Of a stretch of DNA of 34,942 nucleotides, positions 16,206-24,815 are shown in pieces. Both the position numbers and the translations under genes were made by a program. Source of the stretch: Bacteroidota bacterium. GTDB lineage: Bacteria > Bacteroidota > Bacteroidia > Chitinophagales > Chitinophagaceae. Under the pieces are notes generated by a model. It did not search any database and was not told the origin of the DNA. It saw only the letters and a list, made by a program, of their open reading frames with translations. Each line of letters opens with the position of its first letter. The stretch's first letter is position 1. The stretch covers positions 1 through 34,942 of the forward strand of contig JAFEAJ010000002.1 in the NCBI GenBank assembly GCA_018266455.1. The letters are read 5' to 3'.

Positions 16206-17252
16206 ATGCAATTTCCTGCTGCGCAAATTGCGCTATTGATTGCCGGAAAAGTTGAAGGCGACCCGAATACAACAGTTTTTTCTTTCGGGAAAATCGAAGA
16301 AGCCAAGAAAGGCCAGCTGGCCTTTCTTGCCAACCCTAAATATGAAGAACATTTGTACACTACCCAGGCTTCTGTTGTTATTATTAACGACACGCTGGAA
16401 CTAAAACAGGCTGTTGCCGCAACGCTAATCCGTGTGCCAGATGCCTATACAGCATTCGCCACCCTGCTAACAAAATACCAGGAAATTGCTGCACAACAAC
16501 TGGTTGGCATCCAGGAACCATGTTATGTTTCAAAATCGGCGGAGCTTGGCGAAAAAATATTTGTCGGGGCATTTGCTTATATCGGCGAAAATGTTTCTAT
16601 TGGCAACAATGCAAAAATTTTCCCTAATGCTTATGTTGGCAACAATGTAAAAATTGGAGACAATTCGGTATTACATGCCGGAGTAAAAATTTATCATGAT
16701 TGTGTGATTGGTAAACATGTTACTGTGCATGCAGGCACAGTCATCGGCAGCGATGGTTTTGGTTTTGCGCCACAAACAGACGGCAGTTTTAAAAAAGTGC
16801 CTCAAATCGGGAATGTGATGGTAGAAGATTTTGTGGAAATAGGGGCGAACGCTACTATAGATCGCGCAACTATCGGTTCAACCATTATCAGATCAGGCGC
16901 TAAGCTGGACAACCTGATACAAATAGCGCACAATGTGGAGGTGGGCAACAATACCGTTATAGCAGCGCAGGCCGGAGTGAGCGGCAGCACTAAAATAGGC
17001 AGCAATGTAATGATTGGAGGGCAGGCCGGTATTGTGGGGCATTTGCAAATTGCTGACGGAAGCAGGATCAATGCACAAAGCGGCGTGAGCAAATCCATAA
17101 AAACACCAAATTCTGCAGTTACCGGCTCCCCTGCTTTTGATTACACCAACGCTTTGCGCAGCCAGGCCGTAAGCCGGAAACTTCCAGAGATCGAAAAACG
17201 GCTGAAAGAACTGGAAAACCTGGTAAAACAACTGCTGGCAGAGAAAGTTTGA
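16206..17252 (+). CDS. lpxD: UDP-3-O-(3-hydroxyacyl)glucosamine N-acyltransferase
   Basis: Third step of lipid A synthesis: transfer of a 3-hydroxyacyl chain from acyl carrier protein to the 2-amino group of UDP-3-O-acyl-glucosamine. The 348 residues show the LpxD plan: an N-terminal uridine-binding domain (about 1-100), then a left-handed beta-helix of hexapeptide repeats (about 105-300, with units such as IGNNAKI and VGNNVKIGDNSVLHAGV). The catalytic His242 is in QIAHNVEVG, VIGSDGFGFA (179-188) is conserved, and the protein ends in a helical tail. The usual partners lpxC-fabZ and lpxA do not follow. The next gene is a HerA-like ATPase, reached after a probable terminator. Confidence 0.95.
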   Translation: MQFPAAQIALLIAGKVEGDPNTTVFSFGKIEEAKKGQLAFLANPKYEEHLYTTQASVVIINDTLELKQAVAATLIRVPDAYTAFATLLTKYQEIAAQQLVGIQEPCYVSKSAELGEKIFVGAFAYIGENVSIGNNAKIFPNAYVGNNVKIGDNSVLHAGVKIYHDCVIGKHVTVHAGTVIGSDGFGFAPQTDGSFKKVPQIGNVMVEDFVEIGANATIDRATIGSTIIRSGAKLDNLIQIAHNVEVGNNTVIAAQAGVSGSTKIGSNVMIGGQAGIVGHLQIADGSRINAQSGVSKSIKTPNSAVTGSPAFDYTNALRSQAVSRKLPEIEKRLKELENLVKQLLAEKV

Positions 17253-17274
17253 TGTAGGAACTTAAAAGTAAAAG

Positions 17275-17304
17275 CAAAAAACAAACGAACTGTTTTTTGT
17301 TTTT
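17275..17304 (+). terminator. Probable terminator after lpxD
   Basis: CAAAAAACA (17275-17283) and TGTTTTTTG (17291-17299) form a perfect 9-base stem with loop AACGAAC, followed by five T. The stem is AT-rich but the position, 22 bases past the lpxD stop, is right. Confidence 0.45.
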
Positions 17305-17334
17305 ATATTTTGTGGTCATTAAAACATAAAAAAT

Positions 17335-18867
17335 ATGGCAAATAATAAAGACGTATTTCTTCAGGCAATAACCAATGGATATAATTTCAAAACCGAATCA
17401 GTAAGAATTGGCATTGGCATGCTCGATGGCCAGCCTGTTGAGGGCGCAGTGGTGAGCCTGCCATTGAAAACCATGAACCGTCACGGTCTGATTGCCGGCG
17501 CAACAGGAACCGGTAAAACAAAAACATTACAGATGATTACCGAAGCCCTGAGCGATGCGAGCGTCCCTGTGCTGGTGATGGACATCAAAGGCGACCTGAG
17601 CGGTCTTGGCGCAGCAGGAGCGGCTAACGACAAAATCAATGACCGCTGCAAAAAAATCAGGATTGGATTTAAGCCTGCTGCCTACCCCGTTGAATTTTTA
17701 ACATTGAGCAATGAAAAAGGAACCCGGCTGCGCGCCACCGTTAGTGAGTTCGGGCCTGTGTTATTATCAAAAATCCTGGAGCTGAACGATACGCAGGAAG
17801 GACTGGTGGCCATGATTTTCAAATATTGTGATGACAATAAACTGCCCTTGCTCGACCTGAAAGATTTCACCAAAGTGCTTCAATATGTAAGCAATGAAGG
17901 CAAAGCAGGTATGGCAAAAGATTACGGAAATATACCTGCTGCTTCCACGGGGACCATTTTGAGAAAGGTGGTTGAACTGCAACAACAAGGAGCAGACCTC
18001 TTTTTCGGAGAAAAAAGCTTTGAAGTGAACGACCTGATGCGCATTGCAGATGACGGTCGTGGCATCGTGAGCGTTTTGCGCGTTACCGATTTGCAGGACA
18101 AGCCGAAATTGTTTTCAACATTTATGTTGCAGATGCTTGCAGAGCTGTATGCAACCTGCCCCGAAGAAGGCGATGTTGACAAGCCTAAGATGGTAATGTT
18201 TATTGATGAAGCGCACCTGGTTTTCGAGGAAGCGAGCGATGCATTATTGAAACAAATTGAGACCATCATCAAGCTGATCCGCTCAAAAGGGATCGGTGTT
18301 TTCTTTTGCACCCAAAACCCGATGGACATACCGGCAAGTGTTTTATCTCAACTTGGTTTGAAAGTGCAACATGCATTAAGAGCATTCACTGCTGCGGATA
18401 GAAAAACAATTGTACAGACTGCGCAAAACTATCCGACAACGCAATTTTACAAAACAGAAGATTTGATTACTCAATTAGGAATTGGAGAAGCATTTGTAAC
18501 CATGCTGAATGAAAGTGGCGTTCCAACTCCGCTTGTGCATTGCATGATGCGGCCTCCTCAAAGCCGGATGGACATCCTTGCTCTGGTAGAAATCGATGCC
18601 ATTGTTGCCAAATCTAAAATAGCAGCAAAGTACAACCAGGTAATTGATAGCGAGAGCGCTTATGAAATATTGACCAAGAAACTGGAAGATGCGGCAAACA
18701 ACAATCAGCAAAATACTACTGGTGGCGGAGGAGGAAAGCCACAGCCATCAACCCTTGACAAAATATTAACCAATCCAGCTGTGCGGCAGGTGGAAAGGAC
18801 TGCAGCAAGCATTATCACCAGGAGCTTATTGGGTGCACTGGGTTTAGGCGGAAGGAGCAGAAGATGA
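17335..18867 (+). CDS. HerA/YjgR-like P-loop ATPase (DUF853)
   Basis: A 510-residue ATPase of the HerA-FtsK-like group that E. coli YjgR represents. Walker A is GATGTGKT (55-62), a strand-Asp segment VLVMDIKGDLSG follows (79-90), and Walker B is MVMFIDEAHLVFEEA (286-300). The arginine-rich region LLKQIETIIKLIRSKGIGVFFCTQNP follows the Walker B as in the family. The C-terminus has a Gly-rich linker (about 463-468) and a short basic end (GGRSRR). The family role is poorly known. HerA proper drives DNA end resection, but no NurA or Sir2 partner is adjacent, so this looks like the stand-alone housekeeping type. It converges on recQ with a 42-base gap and no clear terminator. Confidence 0.88.
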   Translation: MANNKDVFLQAITNGYNFKTESVRIGIGMLDGQPVEGAVVSLPLKTMNRHGLIAGATGTGKTKTLQMITEALSDASVPVLVMDIKGDLSGLGAAGAANDKINDRCKKIRIGFKPAAYPVEFLTLSNEKGTRLRATVSEFGPVLLSKILELNDTQEGLVAMIFKYCDDNKLPLLDLKDFTKVLQYVSNEGKAGMAKDYGNIPAASTGTILRKVVELQQQGADLFFGEKSFEVNDLMRIADDGRGIVSVLRVTDLQDKPKLFSTFMLQMLAELYATCPEEGDVDKPKMVMFIDEAHLVFEEASDALLKQIETIIKLIRSKGIGVFFCTQNPMDIPASVLSQLGLKVQHALRAFTAADRKTIVQTAQNYPTTQFYKTEDLITQLGIGEAFVTMLNESGVPTPLVHCMMRPPQSRMDILALVEIDAIVAKSKIAAKYNQVIDSESAYEILTKKLEDAANNNQQNTTGGGGGKPQPSTLDKILTNPAVRQVERTAASIITRSLLGALGLGGRSRR

Positions 18868-18909
18868 GCAAACAACAAGTGATGGATTGTGAGCAGGGCG
18901 CCTCATTAT

Positions 18910-20820
18910 TTATGGTTTCAATTTAACGAAGCCGCTTTTGTCTATAAGCAATTTATTTTCAGCCTGGAGATGATTAATTACTTTCCAGGCTTTTTCTTTA
19001 TTAATGCCTGAAAGTTGATGCACCAATTGCCTCGCATCAACCGTGTCAGATGCAACGGCCTTGGTAATTCGTTGATATATTTTATCAAATTCTTCTTTAG
19101 AAACATTCAGGTTCTTTTGGCGCAGGCAATTGTCGCAAACGCCACATGGTTTAGCATCACTTTCTCCAAAATATTTCGCAATGAACTGGCTTCGGCAATT
19201 TGCCTGTTGGCTTGCATAATTTTGCATTGCCATTACGCGGCGCTGATATTGCTCTTTTCTTTTTTGATAATTAGCCTGGTTTATTTTTAAGTCTTCGGCT
19301 TTCACCCGGTTTCGGATAAAAAACAATTGTGGCAAATCTTTTTGTGCCTCGTATTTAATAATGCCATAAACGTGGAGCTTTTTTAAATCGCTTATCACAT
19401 CGGCCGATTCTTTCTTCAATAAAAAAGCAATTGTTTTTTCATGAACAGGAACGGGTTGGTCAAAAATCCCAGAATAGGTCCTCAACAAAGTCTTGATCAG
19501 GGGTTCGAGCGCAGGATGATTGTCCTCGAATTCTTTTAAAAACTCTTTGCTGCTAATGAATGATATTTTTGAAGGAATAAACACCTGCTCATTGAACGAA
19601 AGCAAATCTTCCTGCTCTAACACTTTTAAAGCGAAAACCGTTAATTGCGCATCCAGCTTAAATTTTTTTACAAAATCGGCCATATCAAAATCATAATAAT
19701 TTCCTTCGCCATTGCCTGCTGGCAATTGCAGGTAGTTCATCACACAACGGTAAACCGTACGGATATCTTCTAATGAGGGAAAATGTTTTTCCGGCAATAA
19801 TACCAGCTCATCCATTTCTTTCTCTGTGCATAATAAAACAGCATAAGATTTTTTGCTGTCTCTGCCCCCACGCCCCGCCTCCTGGTAATAATTTTCAAGG
19901 CAATCAGGAACATCAGCATGGATCACCGTGCGAACATCAGGCTTATCTATGCCCATTCCAAAAGCATTGGTACAAACAATCACCCGTGATTCATTTTTTA
20001 TCCATGCTTCCTGTTTGCTGTTCCTTTCTTCATTTGGTAAACCCGCATGGTAATAATCGGCACCAATGCCATGCATGTTCAATAAATCTGAAATTTCTTT
20101 TGTTCGCCTTCGGCTCCCACAATACACAATACTGCTGCCAGGGACCTTCTGCAAAATTTCTAAAGCTTTATTTGTTTTTACGTCAACATAAAAAACACTA
20201 TAAGAAAGATTAGGCCGTTCAAATGACTGGCGAAAAATAGTTTTTTCTTTGAATTGAAGTTTATCGCAAATATCTTCCTGTACCATTTTGGTCGCTGAAG
20301 CTGTTAATGCCAGCATGGGAACATCAGGAAATTCTTCTCTCAATGCCGAAATGCGCAGGTAAGGCGGGCGAAAATCATAGCCCCATTGTGAAATACAATG
20401 CGCTTCGTCAACAGCAATCAGGTTAATATTGAATGAGGGCAGGTATTCTTTAAAAAGATTTGTCTCCAGCCTTTCAGGAGAAACGTATAAAAACCTGCAA
20501 TTGCTTTCGCCGGCAACCTTAAGGGCATTCATCACTTCTTTTCGGCTCATGCCCGAATGGATCGCAAAAGCAGTGATCCCTTTTTTTCGCAATTGCTCCA
20601 CCTGGTCTTTCATTAAAGCAATCAATGGGCTAATTACCAGGCAAAGCCCCGGGCTCATCATTGCCGGCACCTGGAAGCAAACTGATTTTCCCCCGCCGGT
20701 TGGCAATAAGGCAAGCACATCTTTTTTCAGCAATACGGCATTAATGATTTCTTCCTGTAGCGGCCGGAAAGAGCGGTGCCCGAAATACTGCTTTAATATT
20801 TGTAGAGCAGAGAGGTCCAT
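18910..20820 (-). CDS. recQ: ATP-dependent DNA helicase RecQ
   Basis: A superfamily 2 helicase that unwinds DNA 3' to 5' during repair and fork restart. In 636 residues it shows motif 0 (FRPLQEE, 18-24), Walker A (LPTGGGKS, 39-46), DEAH (138-141) followed by the RecQ aromatic loop (CISQWGYDFRP), and motif VI (QEAGRGGRD, 313-321). The RQC zinc ligands are Cys542, Cys559, Cys562 and Cys565, and a winged-helix-like C-terminus closes the protein. I do not see a typical HRDC domain at the end, so this may be the shorter form. It follows copA on the same strand after 61 bases and may share its transcript. Confidence 0.95.
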   Translation of the reverse strand: MDLSALQILKQYFGHRSFRPLQEEIINAVLLKKDVLALLPTGGGKSVCFQVPAMMSPGLCLVISPLIALMKDQVEQLRKKGITAFAIHSGMSRKEVMNALKVAGESNCRFLYVSPERLETNLFKEYLPSFNINLIAVDEAHCISQWGYDFRPPYLRISALREEFPDVPMLALTASATKMVQEDICDKLQFKEKTIFRQSFERPNLSYSVFYVDVKTNKALEILQKVPGSSIVYCGSRRRTKEISDLLNMHGIGADYYHAGLPNEERNSKQEAWIKNESRVIVCTNAFGMGIDKPDVRTVIHADVPDCLENYYQEAGRGGRDSKKSYAVLLCTEKEMDELVLLPEKHFPSLEDIRTVYRCVMNYLQLPAGNGEGNYYDFDMADFVKKFKLDAQLTVFALKVLEQEDLLSFNEQVFIPSKISFISSKEFLKEFEDNHPALEPLIKTLLRTYSGIFDQPVPVHEKTIAFLLKKESADVISDLKKLHVYGIIKYEAQKDLPQLFFIRNRVKAEDLKINQANYQKRKEQYQRRVMAMQNYASQQANCRSQFIAKYFGESDAKPCGVCDNCLRQKNLNVSKEEFDKIYQRITKAVASDTVDARQLVHQLSGINKEKAWKVINHLQAENKLLIDKSGFVKLKP

Positions 20821-20881
20821 AGCTCAGTTTGCTGTCTTTTAAAAATGTTGCCTGTAATTTTTGTTATCGCAATGAGCTAAA

Positions 20882-23014
20882 TTAAACAACCTTCTTTACA
20901 AACAATCGTAACGAGTTCCCCGCAAGCACAACATCGCTGAAGCCCATTGCCAGTGCAGCTATTGCAGGCGAAAGCAGCCCTGCTGCTGCAACGGGGATGG
21001 CAATGACATTATAAAAAAATGCCCAAAAGAGATTTTCTCTGATGGTAATGAATGTGTGCTTGCCCAGCCCCAAAGCAAGCGGGAAATTTTTGATGCCATT
21101 ATTCATGAGCACCACATCAGCAGTTTGCATGGCAATATGCGAAGCATCGCTCATGGAAATGCCAATGGTTGCTTTCGCCAGTGCCGGTGCATCATTAATG
21201 CCATCGCCAATCATTGCTGTTGGAGCAACGCTGCTCAACATTTCAACTTTGTTTAACTTCTGGGCTGGAGTTTGTTCTGAAAATGTTTCATCAATGCCCA
21301 ACTGATTAGCAAGCGCTTCGCATTTCTCTTTTTTGTCGCCGCTTAATAGAATGGTTTTTATGCTCCTGCCCCTGAAATAATCAATAACGGTTTTGGCTCC
21401 CGGCCTTATTTCATCGCTGACATCAACCCAGCCAAGCAGTTCATTATTTTTTAAAAGATATACATTATGGCTATTATCGGCAATAATGCCTGGTGCAATG
21501 TGATGGGAGCCGGCCCGGTATATATTCCCATCCTTATCTTCTGCCTTCATTCCAAGGCCTTTCATTTCTTCTGCTTTTTTCCAACGGATCTCGTTTTTTG
21601 TTTTCCATGCAGCAGCAATGCTTTTTGCGATAGGATGATTGGAGTATTTTTCAATTGAAAAAATGATTCTTTTAAATTCTTCTTCGTTCAAATTGCCATC
21701 CATCAACTGCCAATGGTTAACAGTAAACTTTCCTGTTGTCAATGTTCCCGTTTTATCAAAAACAACCTGCCGGATATTCTTAAACAGCTCCAATGACTTT
21801 GCATTGCGGAACAGTATGCCGTTTTTTGCAGCACGGCCCAATCCTACAGCAATAGCGGCTGGTGTAGCAAGCCCCATGGCACAGGGGCAGGCAATCACCA
21901 GCACTGCGATGCTTCGCATAATTGCAGGCGTTAGCTGTTGCAAGAAAAAATAATTAACCAGGAAAGTGATTACAGTGATTACCAAAACAACCGGTACGAA
22001 AATGGCGCTGATCTTATCGGCCATTTGCTGAACGGGAGGTTTTTCGCCCTGGGCCTGTTTTACGAGGCCAATGATGTTTGAAAGCACAGAATCTTTCATG
22101 GCTGCTGTTACTTGTGCTTTTATGGTGCCACTGACCAGGATGCTCCCGCCGATTAAATTGTCCTTCGGTTTTTTTTCGACAGGAAGGCTTTCGCCGGTAA
22201 TGATGCTTTCGTTAGCGCTTGCTTCGCCCCATAAAATTTTGCAATCTGCGGGCACCTGTTCTCCTGATTTGATAAGGATCAAATCGCCGCTTTTCAATTG
22301 GGTGTTCTCTACCGGGAAAACCTGCTCATGGTGCTCATCGTCATAGGCAATCATATTTGCCATCACCTTTTGCGATTTCGACAAATTGCGCAATGCTTTT
22401 TGCGTGGACCGCACCGTAATGTCTTCAATGTGGTTTCCCAAAAAAATCAGTGTGATAATGACAGCAGTGGTTTCATAGAACATGTAATCTGCTCCCAAAT
22501 GTAAAACAGTGCCCGCCAGGCTATACCCAAATGCAGCAGTAGCCCCAAGTATGATCAGCACATTCATATTCGGCATGCCATTGCGGATGCTGTTGATGGC
22601 GCTCCTCCCGAAATAATTCAGCCCAACAGCATAAACCGGAAGGCACAGCCCCAGTTGGGCCCGGGAATCCATTAACCAGTGCACTGGTATCCATTTGTGG
22701 AACATGTGCAGCATTAAAGGCAAAGTAAAAATGAGGCAGAAAAAAAATTTTTGCAAGTGAGTAGATAAAAACCTGCTCTGCCTGGCCTCATCTGTTGCAT
22801 TGCCGGTTTTCACCCCGTACCCAAGAGATTGGATCCCCTTAATAATAGAAGATTTCGCAGCACCTTCCTTCATATCAAAGCTCACATCGCCATCAATCAG
22901 GTTCACTTTCACATTTTGCATCCCTTCTTTTTTCAGGTAATTTCCTACTGTGAGCGCACAATTGGCACAGCTCATGCCATCAACTTTCCAGTTTACTGAC
23001 TCCATGATAAACAT
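20882..23014 (-). CDS. Copper-translocating P-type ATPase (CopA-like)
   Basis: An inner-membrane P1B-type ATPase that exports monovalent copper. An N-terminal heavy-metal-associated domain (about 4-70) holds GMSCANC (Cys16, Cys19). The actuator has TGES (273-276), the transmembrane metal motif is CPC (376-378), the phosphorylation site is Asp420 in DKTGTLT, the P1B-specific His-Pro is at 460-461, and GDGINDAP is at 603-610. TM7 contains the FFYN of copper pumps. In TM8 the segment AMGFSDVVLAGNSLRL has Asp694 where many CopA proteins have Ser. About eight membrane helices are expected from the hydrophobic stretches. Starts at 23014 and 23005 are both possible, differing by three residues. It is divergent from tsaE and may be cotranscribed with recQ downstream. 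Confidence 0.92.
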   Translation of the reverse strand: MFIMESVNWKVDGMSCANCALTVGNYLKKEGMQNVKVNLIDGDVSFDMKEGAAKSSIIKGIQSLGYGVKTGNATDEARQSRFLSTHLQKFFFCLIFTLPLMLHMFHKWIPVHWLMDSRAQLGLCLPVYAVGLNYFGRSAINSIRNGMPNMNVLIILGATAAFGYSLAGTVLHLGADYMFYETTAVIITLIFLGNHIEDITVRSTQKALRNLSKSQKVMANMIAYDDEHHEQVFPVENTQLKSGDLILIKSGEQVPADCKILWGEASANESIITGESLPVEKKPKDNLIGGSILVSGTIKAQVTAAMKDSVLSNIIGLVKQAQGEKPPVQQMADKISAIFVPVVLVITVITFLVNYFFLQQLTPAIMRSIAVLVIACPCAMGLATPAAIAVGLGRAAKNGILFRNAKSLELFKNIRQVVFDKTGTLTTGKFTVNHWQLMDGNLNEEEFKRIIFSIEKYSNHPIAKSIAAAWKTKNEIRWKKAEEMKGLGMKAEDKDGNIYRAGSHHIAPGIIADNSHNVYLLKNNELLGWVDVSDEIRPGAKTVIDYFRGRSIKTILLSGDKKEKCEALANQLGIDETFSEQTPAQKLNKVEMLSSVAPTAMIGDGINDAPALAKATIGISMSDASHIAMQTADVVLMNNGIKNFPLALGLGKHTFITIRENLFWAFFYNVIAIPVAAAGLLSPAIAALAMGFSDVVLAGNSLRLFVKKVV

Positions 23015-23053
23015 TATTTATCCATCTGGTTAAAGATAATTACAAATAACGCG

Positions 23054-23061
23054 CAAAGTTA
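23054..23061 (-). promoter_or_regulatory. -7 promoter element of copA
   Basis: TAACTTTG on the minus strand matches TAnnTTTG and lies 40-50 bases upstream of the copA starts. No clear -33 TTTG is at the usual distance, which would fit an activator-dependent promoter but does not show one. Confidence 0.45.
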
Positions 23062-23122
23062 GTTCAACTGCCCGGTATTGGTGCAGCAGATAATAGCTCC
23101 TGCAGCCAAATGCTAAGCCTGT

Positions 23123-23135
23123 TAATGCGGCATTA
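23123..23135. promoter_or_regulatory. Palindrome in the copA/tsaE divergent gap
   Basis: TAATGC-G-GCATTA is a perfect 13-base palindrome about 60 bases upstream of the copA -7 element and 77 bases before the tsaE -7 element. It does not resemble the longer CueR palindrome. An operator role is only possible. Confidence 0.25.
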
Positions 23136-23211
23136 GTATCCAAAATGGATTGTTTCTATTGCAGTTTTTGAAATCGAACTTGATGGAGCAACATTAAACC
23201 CCGGCTAAAAT

Positions 23212-23219
23212 TATATTTG
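23212..23219 (+). promoter_or_regulatory. -7 promoter element abutting tsaE
   Basis: TATATTTG matches TAnnTTTG exactly and ends four bases before the tsaE ATG. If used, the message would be leaderless or nearly so. Confidence 0.4.
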
Positions 23220-23223
23220 CATT

Positions 23224-23637
23224 ATGGAACTGATATACGATCTGGAACATATACGGGATGCAGCAAAAAAAATTTGGCAGGCGGCAGCGGATAAAAAAGT
23301 ATTTGCCTTTTATGGGGAAATGGGAGCGGGCAAAACCACTTTTATAAATGCGCTCTGCGAAGAAAAAAAAACCAGCAGCAGGGTGAGCAGCCCGACATTT
23401 TCGATTATCAATGAATACGCCTGGCCTGGCGGGAAAATATTTCACATTGATTTGTACCGGCTGAAAGACGAAGAAGAAGCGGTACGCGCCGGGGCAGAAG
23501 ACTGTATTTATTCCGGGGAAATTTGTTTGGTTGAATGGCCGGAAAAAGCTCCTGGCCTTTTTCCGGATGATGCTGTAAAAATATCAATAGAAGTTATTGA
23601 TGAAAATGCCAGGAAATTAGTCATCGATATGGAGTAA
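23224..23637 (+). CDS. tsaE: tRNA threonylcarbamoyladenosine biosynthesis ATPase TsaE
   Basis: An essential small ATPase that works with TsaB, TsaC and TsaD to make the t6A modification at position 37 of ANN-reading tRNAs. The 137 residues match the family length. Walker A is GEMGAGKTT (31-39). SSPTFSIINEY (switch region), HIDLYRL and the late LVEWPE segment are all diagnostic. MELIYDLEHI is a normal start, and the next Met lies in the Walker loop, too late to be a start. The gene converges on pyrD with an 11-base gap. The other t6A genes are not in the window. Confidence 0.93.
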   Translation: MELIYDLEHIRDAAKKIWQAAADKKVFAFYGEMGAGKTTFINALCEEKKTSSRVSSPTFSIINEYAWPGGKIFHIDLYRLKDEEEAVRAGAEDCIYSGEICLVEWPEKAPGLFPDDAVKISIEVIDENARKLVIDME

Positions 23638-23648
23638 TGAATGTGCTG

Positions 23649-24692
23649 TTACAGCCTTTCAAGAATTTTTTTCACGATCGAAGGCCCTTCATAAACAAAG
23701 CCTGTCCAAACCTGCACCATCAATGCGCCCGCAGCAAGCTTTTCTTTAGCATCATTTGCATTGAATATGCCTCCAGATGCGATGATGGGGATTGTGCCAT
23801 TTGTTTTTTCATGAATGTATTTTATCATTTCCGTTGACCTGGCTTTTAGTGGTGCGCCGCTTAGCCCTCCTGCCTGCCTGCCGATAACTGCTGAACCGCG
23901 ACTTAATCCATCTCTGCTGATGGTAGTGTTCGTAGCTACCAATCCATCTAATTTAATTTCCCGTGCGAGGCTGATCACATCATCAATTTGCAATGTGGAG
24001 AGATCAGGTGCAATTTTCAGCAATAGTGGTTTGGAGAATTTTTGTTCTTTATTAATATTCTGCAAGCACGATAATATCTTCCGCAAAGCATCTTTTTCCT
24101 GGAGCTCGCGCAGGCCGGGTGTATTGGGAGAGCTGACGTTTACTACAAAATAATCCACGCAATCAAAAAGCTCCCTGAAACAAATTTCATAGTCCTTCCA
24201 GGCCTCTTCATTTGGTGTTGTTTTGTTCTTTCCAATATTACCGCCAATGATCATGCGATGGCCGGTGGCCAAAGGCTGATGGCTGGTGTTCCATTTTCTT
24301 AGTCTTTCAGCAACAGCTCTTGCGCCATCATTATTAAATCCCATCCTGTTAATAAGCGCAAGGTCTTTAGGCAGGCGGAATAATCTTGGCTTGTCATTGC
24401 CGGGCTGCGGGAGAGGGGTTACCGTACCAATTTCAACAAAGCCAAACCCAAGTGATTCCAATTCGGCAAGGTACTTCGCGTTCTTGTCAAACCCGGCCCC
24501 TAACCCAATGATGTTCCGAAAGCGAAGGCCGAATAATTCCTTTTCCAATCGAAAGCCGTGAATGGTGCATGAGGAAACGACCATTTTTTTAATGGGCCTT
24601 ATCTTACAGGCCAGTTTCAGCAAGCCCATCGAAAAATAATGAACCGCTTCTGCCGGGAACAAGAATAAAATATTTCGGAGCAACTTGTACAT
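23649..24692 (-). CDS. pyrD: Dihydroorotate dehydrogenase (quinone), class 2
   Basis: Fourth step of pyrimidine synthesis, oxidising dihydroorotate to orotate with FMN and passing electrons to quinone at the inner membrane. With the start at 24692 (MYKLLRNILFLFP) the protein has 347 residues and opens with the hydrophobic N-terminal helices that mark the membrane-bound class. FGLRFRNIIGLGAGFDKNA is the entry to the barrel, VNVSSPNTPGLRELQ carries the catalytic Ser region, TNTTISRDGL and GGLSGAPLK are FMN and substrate segments, and IPIIASGGIFN closes the FMN phosphate site. An upstream ATG at 24719 would add nine residues before the helix and is less likely. It is divergent from the thiolase gene. 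Confidence 0.95.
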   Translation of the reverse strand: MYKLLRNILFLFPAEAVHYFSMGLLKLACKIRPIKKMVVSSCTIHGFRLEKELFGLRFRNIIGLGAGFDKNAKYLAELESLGFGFVEIGTVTPLPQPGNDKPRLFRLPKDLALINRMGFNNDGARAVAERLRKWNTSHQPLATGHRMIIGGNIGKNKTTPNEEAWKDYEICFRELFDCVDYFVVNVSSPNTPGLRELQEKDALRKILSCLQNINKEQKFSKPLLLKIAPDLSTLQIDDVISLAREIKLDGLVATNTTISRDGLSRGSAVIGRQAGGLSGAPLKARSTEMIKYIHEKTNGTIPIIASGGIFNANDAKEKLAAGALMVQVWTGFVYEGPSIVKKILERL

Positions 24693-24728
24693 AAGCGCCG
24701 CGAAGATACTCTCATTCACACATTCTTA

Positions 24729-24760
24729 TTTGTGTTAGTTAATTGAAATTTTTATATTTG
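24729..24760 (+). promoter_or_regulatory. Full consensus promoter for the thiolase gene
   Basis: TTTG (24729-24732) is followed after 20 bases by TATATTTG (24753-24760). Both boxes match the Bacteroidota consensus. The ATG lies 55 bases after the -7 box, leaving a leader of roughly 50 bases. This is the best promoter in the window. Confidence 0.65.
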
Positions 24761-24815
24761 AAAAACAAACAAGTTGCATAAACAACTTTTTTTGCTGTCA
24801 CACTAAAATATTTTT

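Noticed and set aside
14898..20820. HD dNTPase, HerA-like ATPase and RecQ helicase as a possible phage-defence island
   Set aside because: They are on different strands with lpxD between them, have terminators between units, look like common chromosomal families, and lack Sir2, NurA, nuclease or mobile-element partners.
20820..20879. TAGCTCA/TGAGCTA 7-base inverted repeat flanking the recQ-copA gap
   Set aside because: The arms are short and 46 bases apart, and one overlaps the recQ start, so chance is likely.
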